NCBI GenBank assembly: GCA_963741845.1
Contig: CAVUJV010000008.1
Span: 81,387 to 145,386, forward strand
Origin: Roseiarcus sp963741845
Lineage (GTDB): Bacteria; Pseudomonadota; Alphaproteobacteria; Rhizobiales; Beijerinckiaceae
Direction: 5' to 3'
DNA length: 64,000 nt
In this document: piece by piece, positions 17,163 to 25,956 of the stretch
Layout of the letters: each line of letters starts with the position of its first letter
Numbering within the stretch: position 1 is the stretch's first letter
The notes under the pieces: model-generated
Told to the model about the DNA's origin: nothing
Database searches by the model: none
What the model saw: only the letters and a program-made list of their open reading frames with translations
Program-made: the position numbers and the translations under genes

Positions 17163-19052
17163 TCAAGGTCTTGCCGACGCAGCATCGAGGATGACGTCGG
17201 CGGCCTTCTCCGCGATCATGTATACCGCGCAAACGATGAAGAAGCCTGGAATCCTCGGGAAGACGCTTGCGTCGACGACCCTCAGGCCCTCCGTGCCATG
17301 CACACGAAAGTCGCTCGTGAGAACCCCGCCCTCCTGCTTCGGGCCTATCGGGCAGGTGCAGGAAGCATGGTGGCCCCAGGCGTGGCGCCGCACGAAGTCC
17401 TTCAATCGACCCGGATCGTCATAGTCCGCTCCCGGCGTATCCTCCGGCCCGAGGATTCCCGGAATTCTGGCCGTCATCTTTCGCATGTGCTGCACGGCCT
17501 CGACCACAGCGTCGAGGTCTTCGCCGCTTGTGTCCGTCCCCTCTTCGAAACCGCAAAAGTCGATTTCGGGCGGATCTCGCGGGTCGGCCGAGAACAGCCG
17601 CACGCGGCCGCCGCGATTATTTGTGTGCGCCTTGAGCACCGCGAAGGTGAGGTCGCCGCGGCTCTCGCGAATGATGTCCGAATAGCCGGTGAAATAGCCG
17701 AAGAACCGGGTGACGAGCGCCATCATGAAGAGATCCGGCGCCGCTCCCTGGGCGCGAGCGGCCTTCGAGCGCAGGGAAAACGCGACGGCCGCGCCGTTCG
17801 ACTGGTACATGCCGCGCCCGCGCCGCCATCTCTGGTAGGCCGGGTCGCCGACCGTGAAATCGATGCCGGCGAGGCACTCCCAGGGTCGACGGGTCCTGTG
17901 GACGACTCCGACCTCGTAGCGGTCCTGAAGGTTGCGCCCGACGCCATCGAGCGGAACGCGCGCCTCGACGCCATGCCGGGCAAGCTCGTCCGGCGGGCCG
18001 ACGCCCGACAGCATGAGCAGTTGCGGCGTGTTGAAGGCGCCCGCCGCCAGAATGACCTCGCGCCGCACGAAGACGCGTCGAAGCTGCCCGGGCTCGGAGC
18101 TGGGTTCCGGGCGCGCTCGATAGAGGTCGCGGCCCTTGCGGTATTCGACGCCGATCGCGCGATGGCGCTCGTCGAAAAGGACCTGCGTCGCGAGGGCGTC
18201 GAACTCGACTTGCAGCCCATGCGTCTTGATGGCCCCCTGCACGCGCTCGCGCGCGCCGCGACGACGTCCGCGCGAGGTCGACAGGGGCGCAAGCGTCAGC
18301 CCCTCGGCCAGCCGCCCTTTCGAACGCTGGTCGTTCGGATCGCCTTCGACGGCGAAAAAGCGCCGGTTCCGCTCCATTAGCCGCTCGATCGCGCGGCCAA
18401 GGCGACCGAGGCCGAGCCTGAATCCGAGGTCAAGGTCAGCGGCTATGGCGCCGAGGATCGTCTTGATGAGCGGGCGATCCCCGAACGCCTCGATGGGGGT
18501 CGGGACTTCAACGTCGAGCCAGCCATCCCAGCCATGTCCCGTAGGATCGACGGCTCCTCCGGTCAGGCGGGCGATCCAGCGCCAGAGCGGCCGGTAGCGG
18601 CAATTCTCGATGCGTCGGAAATAGCGCCGCATGGCCTCGGCGCGCCACGACGGATCGCCCGTCAGATCGGCAATCGCGTTCCAGTCCGAGTCATGCGGCG
18701 CCATCAGGATCATGGCATGGTGCGCCGTGCAGCCGCCGAGCGTCGAGGCGCGCGGATAGAGGACGCCGCGCCGTCCTGAGGCGTCGACGCCTGGTCTTCG
18801 TTCGGCGTCGTCGCCGAAGTTATGGACGCGATAGTTCCAGGACATCGCCTTGTTTTCCGAGGCGAACGGATGGAAGGCGGGAACGTCGTAGTCCTCGGGA
18901 AGTCCCTCGGCGCGGGTCTCCGCCGGATCGGCGCCGGCCTCGAGCACGAGCACGCGCATGCCCGCCTCGGCGAGCCGCGCCGCCACGGTCCCGCCGCCTG
19001 CCCCGGAGCCGACGACGACGTAGTCGAACGTCTCGCCTTCCGGCTCGGCCAT
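17163..19052 (-). CDS. GMC-family FAD-dependent oxidoreductase
   Basis: The 629-residue product is a glucose-methanol-choline family flavoprotein. The ADP-binding fold is YVVVGSGAGGGTVAARLAEA near residue 12. The FAD/substrate loops include LYPRASTLGGCTAHHAMILM and LAAGAFNTPQLLMLSGVGPP. The C-terminal domain holds one catalytic His in WGHHASCTCPIG and ends VVDASVFPRIPGFFIVCAVY followed by MIAEKAADVIL. The segment where many GMC enzymes have a catalytic Asn/His reads GFFIVCAVYM instead, a subgroup feature whose meaning is unknown to me. It starts 2 bp after the upstream two-haem cytochrome gene, which suggests that the cytochrome accepts its electrons. No signal peptide or Tat motif is visible. 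The substrate is unknown. Confidence 0.88.
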   Translation of the reverse strand: MAEPEGETFDYVVVGSGAGGGTVAARLAEAGMRVLVLEAGADPAETRAEGLPEDYDVPAFHPFASENKAMSWNYRVHNFGDDAERRPGVDASGRRGVLYPRASTLGGCTAHHAMILMAPHDSDWNAIADLTGDPSWRAEAMRRYFRRIENCRYRPLWRWIARLTGGAVDPTGHGWDGWLDVEVPTPIEAFGDRPLIKTILGAIAADLDLGFRLGLGRLGRAIERLMERNRRFFAVEGDPNDQRSKGRLAEGLTLAPLSTSRGRRRGARERVQGAIKTHGLQVEFDALATQVLFDERHRAIGVEYRKGRDLYRARPEPSSEPGQLRRVFVRREVILAAGAFNTPQLLMLSGVGPPDELARHGVEARVPLDGVGRNLQDRYEVGVVHRTRRPWECLAGIDFTVGDPAYQRWRRGRGMYQSNGAAVAFSLRSKAARAQGAAPDLFMMALVTRFFGYFTGYSDIIRESRGDLTFAVLKAHTNNRGGRVRLFSADPRDPPEIDFCGFEEGTDTSGEDLDAVVEAVQHMRKMTARIPGILGPEDTPGADYDDPGRLKDFVRRHAWGHHASCTCPIGPKQEGGVLTSDFRVHGTEGLRVVDASVFPRIPGFFIVCAVYMIAEKAADVILDAASARP

Positions 19053-19054
19053 CG

Positions 19055-21532
19055 TCAGAACGTCTTGAGATAGGCGATAAGCGCGCGTTTGTCGTCGTCG
19101 CTCAACGCCGGCTCCTTGCCGAAGGCTTTTTCGTCGTCGCTGAGATCGTCAGTGGCGTTGAATGCGTCCGTCCCGAAATAATGGCCGCGGTTGACCACGA
19201 AATCCGGACACTTGAGCAGCTTGCGCAACGGCATCCGGAGCTCCGAGGCCCAGGACAGCATCGCTGCGTCGTCGCTCAGATCGAGCTTCTTCCAGTTGAG
19301 CATGACGCTCCAGGCAAGCTCGCCAAGCGCTTTGTCGTGCTGCACGCGTTGGGCGAAGGTCGGGAGATCGACGTCCGGCTGGAAGTTGGCTGCGATGTTG
19401 ACTGGGAAGCCCTTCGGGATCGGACCGACGTGGAAGTCGCCATTCTTGTCGAAGACCTTGCGGAACGGCATGGCGGGCAGCGATCCGACAAGGCTCTGAA
19501 GCTCGACAGGAACGCTGCGCTTCGGGATCTCCATGTAGCTGCGCTCGGTCGTGCGCACGATATAGCCGTCGAAACCGGGCTCCCGTTCCCGCTTCTCGGG
19601 CCACAGGAGCTGTTCGATCGAGGCGTCGAACACTTTCATCCGGCTGTCGACCGACGGGTCCTCCGAGAACGGGCCGAGCCGGTTGTTGACGAAGAACGGC
19701 GCCGTCGACCAGATGCTGACGAGGGAGGGCACACGGGTGAAGCCGAGCCCCCCGCCCGGCATCTGATACCGCCATTTTTCGGCGGTGAACGGATCCTGCA
19801 CGGTGATCTTTCCGACCGAGGGAAGCGTCTTGTAGGTCTCGGACGAGAAATTGTCCCAGATGTTGCCGCGGATCGCGTTGGTCCCGAGCGGGCTGCAAGC
19901 GTTGGTCCTGAGCAGCGTCACGGGTATGCGGGCGTCGGTCGAGAGATAATTGTCCTTGAGAAAATCGGGCGCGGCCACGATGGCGCGCATCCTGGCCTTG
20001 AAATCGTCGGTCTGGGTGTAGGCCCAGTAGCGCTTGAAGCAGGCGAGGTAATTGGGGCCCGAGCACCCGCCGGGATCGAGCTTGGCGCGCGCCTCGTCCG
20101 GCAGCTTGCTCGAATGGCAGCGGGCGCAGGTCTCGGCGAAGACCGTCTTGCCGCGCTCAAGCGACGCGGCGTCGGCGGCGAGGTATTTTTCGCCGCCCGG
20201 CGCGTCGGCGAGCCGGTCCGGCTGGCCGGCCTTGAGCAGGAACTGAGCCATGAACGGCGTGCCGGCTTCGGTCGCCCGCCAATAGGCCGAGTTCGCCTGC
20301 GCGGTCGCAATCGGGATGGGGTCGATCCGCTTGCCGCCAAAGAACGGGTTGAAGTGGCGCATCCATTCTTCGCTGTAGAGGCCGATATTGATGTAAACGC
20401 GGTTCAGCGCCGCGAGGATGCCGACCGAGTCCGCGCCGTCCTTGAGCACGCGCGGCGACCAGGACGTGGCGGGCGGGTCGAAGAAACCGGGAAGCTGCTT
20501 GTTGTTAAGTTGCGGACCCGCGAGCCTCTCCTTGCCCCAGAGCCTGCCTTCCGCGAGCCGGGAGCCGAGGAGATAGACCGCGTTCATGGTGCGCGGATTG
20601 TTGATGTAGTCCGTCGAGACCAGCGACGTATCCATCGTGCCCGGCGGATAGGAATGCACGAGCTGGTAGAGAAAATTCTTCTGATCCGCGCTGTAGACGA
20701 AGACGCGGTCCATCCAGAGATGTTGCGCCCCGACCGTCGAATTAAGATCGGCCCATTTCGGATGGGCGGGATCGGCCGGAGGATGAATCGGGCTCAGGCC
20801 GACATGGCAGAAGCCGCAGGCCATGCCCACCCGATAGGGCCGCACGAGTTTGGGATCTTTGTAGTAGTTCGGGTCGGTGTAATAGCGCTCGGGATCCCAC
20901 TTGTCCTTCGCGGCCTGATCGAAGTCAGGATTGGGGAACAGGCGCAGACCGACGACGCCGGTCGCATAGCCGAAGTAGGAGCCGACCGGCAAAGTCTCCC
21001 CGTCCTTGAACGTGGTTCCGCGGGCGCCGGTCTTGACCCCCGGATATTTGGTCTCGTCCTCGAACGGATCCGTCGCGCAGTTCGGGCCGCGCTCGTCGAG
21101 CCAGAGGCCGAAACGCTTCGGATCGGGAGCGGAGGGCTTCTCGAAGCAGGGCTCGTTGACCGCGCCGAGCCAGCGCCAGCGCGAATCGCGATCGCAGCGC
21201 TGCCCGTCGCAATAGGTCTGGCTTGGATGCGAGGTGATGATCTTGAGGAGATCGAAGGTCGCGAGGCTGTTCCGCGTCACGCGATCCCAGAAGCGGTCGT
21301 CGCCTCCGGTCCACACGAGCCACATGTTGCGGCCCTTGACCTCGTCGGGCGTCAGCGCGACGCCATTGTCCATGTCGTGGAAGAAGTCCTCGCCGGCCTG
21401 GGGGAGGGACGCTTCCGTCCGGCCGACGCGCTGCGCTTCGTCGACGGGAGCCGGCGCCGCGGGGGCGATCGCCGGACCGGCGATCAGGCCTGCAAGCACC
21501 GCTGCGCTTCGGATCCAAGCGAACTTCCGCAT
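19055..21532 (-). CDS. Large periplasmic two-haem c-type cytochrome, possibly peroxidase- or RoxA-like
   Basis: The 825-residue product has a signal peptide (WIRSAAVLAGLIAGPAIAPA) and two haem c sites, CGFCH at about 239-243 and CARCH at about 469-473. It also has further cysteines (YCDGQRC, NCATD, GGCSGPNYLACF). Segments such as RVPSLVSIWSTAPFFVNNRL and a C-terminal LSDDDKRALIAYLKTF recall the di-haem peroxidase/MauG/RoxA superfamily, but the protein is much longer than bacterial cytochrome c peroxidases. I chose the ATG at 21530-21532, which has GGGAGGACGG upstream; an in-frame start 60 bp further lacks a signal peptide at the N-terminus. It forms an operon with the GMC gene (2 bp gap) and is divergent from the catalase-like gene. 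The substrate is unknown. Confidence 0.8.
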   Translation of the reverse strand: MRKFAWIRSAAVLAGLIAGPAIAPAAPAPVDEAQRVGRTEASLPQAGEDFFHDMDNGVALTPDEVKGRNMWLVWTGGDDRFWDRVTRNSLATFDLLKIITSHPSQTYCDGQRCDRDSRWRWLGAVNEPCFEKPSAPDPKRFGLWLDERGPNCATDPFEDETKYPGVKTGARGTTFKDGETLPVGSYFGYATGVVGLRLFPNPDFDQAAKDKWDPERYYTDPNYYKDPKLVRPYRVGMACGFCHVGLSPIHPPADPAHPKWADLNSTVGAQHLWMDRVFVYSADQKNFLYQLVHSYPPGTMDTSLVSTDYINNPRTMNAVYLLGSRLAEGRLWGKERLAGPQLNNKQLPGFFDPPATSWSPRVLKDGADSVGILAALNRVYINIGLYSEEWMRHFNPFFGGKRIDPIPIATAQANSAYWRATEAGTPFMAQFLLKAGQPDRLADAPGGEKYLAADAASLERGKTVFAETCARCHSSKLPDEARAKLDPGGCSGPNYLACFKRYWAYTQTDDFKARMRAIVAAPDFLKDNYLSTDARIPVTLLRTNACSPLGTNAIRGNIWDNFSSETYKTLPSVGKITVQDPFTAEKWRYQMPGGGLGFTRVPSLVSIWSTAPFFVNNRLGPFSEDPSVDSRMKVFDASIEQLLWPEKREREPGFDGYIVRTTERSYMEIPKRSVPVELQSLVGSLPAMPFRKVFDKNGDFHVGPIPKGFPVNIAANFQPDVDLPTFAQRVQHDKALGELAWSVMLNWKKLDLSDDAAMLSWASELRMPLRKLLKCPDFVVNRGHYFGTDAFNATDDLSDDEKAFGKEPALSDDDKRALIAYLKTF

Positions 21533-21752
21533 GTCCGTCCTCCCGGCCCCCACCGAGCGGCGGACCGCGGCGCGCCGCTCCGACGTCGGCATGATCTCCT
21601 GGCCAATGTTGCGCCTTTGCCGTCCGCGCGCAATAGCTCCGGCCGGGACGCTTTTGCGTTCGCCCGCTCCTGTGTCACACTTCCGCTCGACCCGCGATGT
21701 CGGGCGTTCGAAACGGCGCGGTCCTGCGCCAGGGACCCATGGAGCGGCGGCT

Positions 21753-22973
21753 ATGCTACTCAGGCTCCTTCATCGCCTTCTCGAAATCTTCCTGCATCTC
21801 GAACGGCGCATCGAGCAGCCGTTCCTGCGGCCGGCGTTCAATGCGGTCTTTCGCATGCCGCTGGCCCTTGCGACGACCTGGCTCATCAACGTCCAGCGCA
21901 GCCGGGAGGCCGTCGGCCTCGCCGAGGAGACGCCGCTGCCCGGCGAGGATGAAGCGGTGCAGACGATGATCGACGAGATGCGCCGGCATCTCGTGCGCGA
22001 TTTCCCACGCGGCGGCTTCGAGCGGGCGGGCAACACCAAGACGCATGGACTGGTGCGCGGCGAACTCACGGTTCACGACGGCCTGCCCGAGAACCTGCGC
22101 AAGGGGCTGTTCGCGACGCCCCGGACCTATCGCTGCTGGGTGCGCTTCTCGGGTCCCGGACCGCATATCGAGCCCGACATCAACGACGTCGGCTTCGGCA
22201 GCATCAGCGTGAAGGTCATGGGCGTTCCCGGCGCGAAGCTCTGGGACGACGAGAAGCACACGCAGGACTTCACCGCCGTCTGCACCCCGACCTTCGTCAC
22301 TCCCGACGTCAAGGCGAACGCGCGGCTGCAATACTGGAGCCGGCGGCATCTGCCGGTTTTCTATTTCTTCGATCCAAGGGCTCTGCACCTGCTCGACTTC
22401 ACGATGCAGGGCCTATGGAACGAGACCCAGACCAATCCGCTGGGCCAGACTTACTATTCCTGCGTGCCCTATCTCATGGGGCCGGGACAGGCGATGCAGT
22501 ACAGTTTTTGGCCGATGACCAAAGTGCCCAAGAACATCCCGGGCGTGCCGTTTCATCCGGCCGACAATTATCTGCGCGACAACATGGTCCGCACGCTCGA
22601 TCACACGGGCGTCGAATTCGAACTTCGCGTGCAACTGCAGACCGATCCGTTCCTCATGCCGATCGAAAACAACGCGGTGCTCTGGCCGACGCGCCTGTCG
22701 CCGCGCGTTCCCGTCGCGACCCTCAGCATCCCCAGGCAGACCTTCGACATTCCGGAGCAGTTCGCCTTCACGCGCTATCTGCGCTTCAACCCCTGGCACT
22801 GCCTGCCCGACCATCGCCCGCTCGGCAACCAGAGCCGGGCGCGCAAACGCATGTACGACGAAATGGCCTCCTTCCGGCAGAGAATGAACCGGGTCGCGCA
22901 TGTCGAGCCGACGGGCGACGAGGTTTTCGGTCCGGGGCAGGCGTCCGCCAAGGTGGTCGAGCCCGCGGATTAG
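21753..22973 (+). CDS. Catalase-like haem protein (y4iL-type family)
   Basis: The 406-residue product belongs to the small catalase-related family. The distal His lies in GNTKTHGLVRGELTVHDGLP (about residue 98). The catalase-core blocks are RCWVRFSGPGPHIEPDIND, VGFGSISVKVMGVPG and DFTAVCTPTFVTPDV. A proximal haem-ligand motif of RxxxY form is seen in RKRMYDEM (Tyr about 368). It is shorter than true catalases and has an amphipathic or hydrophobic N-terminus (MLLRLLHRLLEIFLHLERRI) that may associate with membranes. The start ATG has GGAG about 8 nt upstream; the open frame continues upstream but is antisense to the cytochrome gene. It converges on the DyP gene with a 6-bp gap. Relatives may act on organic or fatty-acid hydroperoxides rather than H2O2; that is inference. 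Confidence 0.8.
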   Translation: MLLRLLHRLLEIFLHLERRIEQPFLRPAFNAVFRMPLALATTWLINVQRSREAVGLAEETPLPGEDEAVQTMIDEMRRHLVRDFPRGGFERAGNTKTHGLVRGELTVHDGLPENLRKGLFATPRTYRCWVRFSGPGPHIEPDINDVGFGSISVKVMGVPGAKLWDDEKHTQDFTAVCTPTFVTPDVKANARLQYWSRRHLPVFYFFDPRALHLLDFTMQGLWNETQTNPLGQTYYSCVPYLMGPGQAMQYSFWPMTKVPKNIPGVPFHPADNYLRDNMVRTLDHTGVEFELRVQLQTDPFLMPIENNAVLWPTRLSPRVPVATLSIPRQTFDIPEQFAFTRYLRFNPWHCLPDHRPLGNQSRARKRMYDEMASFRQRMNRVAHVEPTGDEVFGPGQASAKVVEPAD

Positions 22974-22979
22974 TTCGCG

Positions 22980-24575
22980 TCAAAGGCTCGCGATCCATTT
23001 CAGCGCCGCGAGCCCCGGCATGAAGAAATAGGCGCCGCCCTTCACGGTGACGAACTGCGGCACGTTGGTCGCGCGACGGCGCGCCGGCTCGGCGACGGGC
23101 CGCGTGAAACTGTCCGTTCGCTGGGGCGTTTGGCTCACCGGAGGCGTCGGAAACGGCTCCCGGTTGCCGAGCAGGGGGTCCTGCTCGCCGGTCAGGCCCG
23201 CGAACTTGGCGCTGGCGAGCCAGGCGCCCTGCACGAATTCGAACTGGCGGGCGATGTTGGCGTTGAGGCAAATGAACTGAAGGCCGGCCTCGGGATCCGG
23301 CGTCGTCGGATCGAGCGCCGCGCGCCGGTCGATCTGCGCCCCATAGTCGCGGCCACGGCGCAGGATGCGATGGAAGCGGGCCGAGGCGATCGCATCGTCC
23401 TCACGACGCAGGTAGGGCCACACGGTGTTGTTCTCCTCCCACGGCAGGGTGGAGGAGGTGGGCGCAGGCTGACGGCGGGTCGTCAGTCCGAGCATTGCAA
23501 GGAGGTTGTCGATCGGGCCTTCAACGCCCGGAGGCGCGTCGCCGGTGCGCGGATTGGCGCGCCGGATATGGGCGCCGATCGGACAGGAGAGGCCGTCCGG
23601 GTCCGCGTCGAAGAGGAAGCCATTGTCGCCGCGGTCGGCGGGATCGACGCCGGGCAGGGCGAGCCCGGTCTCGATATCGGCCAGGGGCGCGCCGTTCATG
23701 CGCCGCCCCACCATGGCCTCGGCGAGCGCCTCCGGGTCGATGCCGGCGCGCCGAGCCTCCTCCCCGACCCAGCGCCAGAAGCCGCGCACATCCTGAGCGA
23801 GCTGGCGAAAGACGAGATAGGAGCCGTTGCGTCCGAGATCGTCGCTCCCCGCTGCGCCGGCGGCCGGCCTGAGCAGCGCCGCGTTCGGATCGCCCGGCGC
23901 GAGCTTCGGCGATTCCGCCGGAAAGCCGTATTCGTTGTAATAGCCGAGCAGGATCTCGCCGAGAGCGATCCGGTTCGTGTAGGCGCGATCCGCCTTCGTC
24001 CCGGGCGTGCGCGCATGGTCCCAGTCCAAGGTCGGCTGCGAGATCCCGTCCGCGAAGCCGAACGGCTCGAAGCCGTCCATATCCGTCGTCGGCAGCGCTT
24101 CGATGGCGGCAAGTCCGCTTCGCTCGGCCGCCTCGCGCGTCTCGCGCGCAAGATCGCCGATGCGGGCAGGTCTGGCGAACAGCATCACGAGCAGATGCGG
24201 TTCGCGCTCCCCGACGCCCCAGGTCCATTTGTCCGGCGCATTTTCGCCGGTATCGCCAAGCCGTAGCGAGCGGTTCGGGTTGCCCGCCATGCCCTCGACG
24301 AACTCCGGACTGAAACGCTGAACCACGGATTCGGCGACGCCAAGCGCCCTGAGGCCGGCCGCGGTCACCGCGCATTGTGTCGCTTCGGCAAGCCTTGCCG
24401 GCCCGAGGTCCGTCTGGATGTCCGCGATGGTGGCGAAGCCGAGCCCGCCGAGAAAGCGCCGCGCCGCGGGCGCGTCGACGACCCGGAGGAGGAGATAGGC
24501 GGCGCCCGCCAGCGAACCGAAGCCGGTGTAGGCGAGGGCCTGAATGTCGGGACGTTCGACGTCGCGGCGGATCAT
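22980..24575 (-). CDS. DyP-type haem peroxidase
   Basis: The 531-residue product is a dye-decolourising peroxidase-family protein. The GXXDG motif is GFADGISQP at 173-177 with its catalytic Asp. The proximal haem His is in CPIGAHIRRANPRTG (about residue 336), and a distal Arg candidate lies in FHRILRRGRDYG. It is longer than short bacterial DyPs (about 310-350) and has extra N- and C-terminal segments. No twin-arginine signal or encapsulin-targeting tail is evident, so it is probably cytoplasmic or membrane-associated. It is the last gene of a minus-strand set of three (150-aa protein, membrane protein, DyP; 9-bp gap to the preceding gene). Confidence 0.88.
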   Translation of the reverse strand: MIRRDVERPDIQALAYTGFGSLAGAAYLLLRVVDAPAARRFLGGLGFATIADIQTDLGPARLAEATQCAVTAAGLRALGVAESVVQRFSPEFVEGMAGNPNRSLRLGDTGENAPDKWTWGVGEREPHLLVMLFARPARIGDLARETREAAERSGLAAIEALPTTDMDGFEPFGFADGISQPTLDWDHARTPGTKADRAYTNRIALGEILLGYYNEYGFPAESPKLAPGDPNAALLRPAAGAAGSDDLGRNGSYLVFRQLAQDVRGFWRWVGEEARRAGIDPEALAEAMVGRRMNGAPLADIETGLALPGVDPADRGDNGFLFDADPDGLSCPIGAHIRRANPRTGDAPPGVEGPIDNLLAMLGLTTRRQPAPTSSTLPWEENNTVWPYLRREDDAIASARFHRILRRGRDYGAQIDRRAALDPTTPDPEAGLQFICLNANIARQFEFVQGAWLASAKFAGLTGEQDPLLGNREPFPTPPVSQTPQRTDSFTRPVAEPARRRATNVPQFVTVKGGAYFFMPGLAALKWIASL

Positions 24576-24584
24576 GGGCAGCCC

Positions 24585-25887
24585 TCAGATTTCCGCAAGC
24601 CAGCGCCGGATCTCGTCATCGCTCATCTCCGGCTTCTCGAAACCGTTGCGGATGCGCGTGTTGCGCGCGAGATCGCGCGCGGTGAGACCGGGATAGGCCT
24701 TGTACCAGACGTCGGTCGGAATCTGATGCCGGCGCTGGAAGCGCTTGAAGTCCGTCTCGCGCCACGCGCCTTTCTTGATCAGCCAGTCGGTCTGCGGATA
24801 GGCGATCGCGCTCGAGAACGACAGATTGAGGCCGAACCCGGCCTTGTTGATGAAATCGTCCATATAGGCTTCGTGGCCGCCGTCGTAGTTGCTGCAGAAG
24901 AAGGCGCGGCGACGGTCGTCGATGAGCACCCAGTGGGCGAAATGAATCGTACCGATGCGCCCGAGTCCGCCGCGGGTGAAAACGTGCCGGGCCGCCCAGC
25001 TGATCGCATAGAGAATGACCAGCTCCAGGCCGAGCCTGAAGCGGCCGGGCTTTATCGAACCCATCGCGGTGTACTGGTTGGTGACGTCGTGATCCTCGCC
25101 GAGGCGGAGCTTTGCGACCCATTCGGGATCATAAGGGTTCTCGACGATCGGGTCGGTCAGCTCCCGCCTCCTCAGCACGATGAGGACGAGGATGAGGCCG
25201 ACGATTGCGACGGGGATCGTCACGAACGGGATGAAAACAAGGAGGACGACCGCGACGACGATCGGCGCGAGCAGACGAATGAGGTTCGTGCTGCGCCATG
25301 CGGGCGGCGTCGGAGCGATGGGCGTCAGCGCGACATGAGGACCGACTGCGGCGCGCAATTCCTCGATCATGGCCTGAGGCTCGCGCGCGGCGACTTGCGG
25401 AAGCGCCTCGCGCAGGAGGTCCCTCAGGCGCGCCTCCTCGCGGGCCTGCACGGCCGTGCGTCCGACCCAGTTCACATAGGAGGCGGCGGATTCGATCCGA
25501 TGCGCCGCCATCCAGCGCTCAAGGTCCGCGTCGGCGGCGAAATCCGCGCAGAAAGCGAACGCCTGTCTCAAGCCCCGGACATTCCCGCGCGATCCGCTTC
25601 ATGAGTTCGGTCGCGTCGCCGTCGCAATCGATCATCAGGCAGAGATAGATCGGCTCGGTCTTCGGCAGCTCGGGATAGATGGCGCGGTCGCCGAGCGAGT
25701 GGTCTTCGAGCACGACGAGCCGGGCGAAGTGGATCGTCTCGAACTGGCCGAACGGGAGGATCGCGTTGGCGGGATCGGCCGCGCCGGGAGCGCCCGGCAA
25801 GGTCATGGTCGCGAGAAAGGCGCGCAGGTCAGCCACGCGGTCGGTCGGAACCGCTGCTGCGACGATGAGATGGTCCTGCGGCGTCAT
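24585..25887 (-). pseudogene. Membrane protein with duplicated domain, frame split by one base; function unknown
   Basis: Two overlapping frames read as one protein of about 433 residues if one G is removed from the GGGG run (plus-strand C run at 25574-25577). MKRIARECPGL then continues directly into RQAFAFCADFAADADLERWM. The N-terminal part (start MTPQDHLIVAAAVPTDRVAD, ATG at 25887) has TIHFARLVVLED followed by LCLMIDCDGDATELMKRI. A hydrophobic double segment follows (LLAPIVVAVVLLVFIPFVTI, VAIVGLILVLIVL). The C-terminal part has IGTIHFAHWVLIDDRRRAFF then SNYDGGHEAYMDDFI. The two IHFA..V.(L/I)(E/D)D blocks, each followed by an acidic D-G segment, suggest an internal duplication of a ferredoxin-like alpha/beta domain, as found in DyP and chlorite-dismutase relatives. 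I do not recognise the family. It is 9 bp upstream of the DyP gene. Confidence 0.6.
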
Positions 25888-25956
25888 GGCGCCTCGCCCA
25901 GTCTCGTGAGTCCCCTGCCGATCCCGCCGCGCGGGCTCGATCCGCGCCGGACCGCC

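Noticed and set aside
19181..21952. A 923-codon plus-strand frame opposite the cytochrome c gene
   Set aside because: It is an antisense shadow of a gene with signal peptide and haem motifs; its composition (Arg, Gly, Glu, Val rich) and lack of motifs mark it as non-coding.
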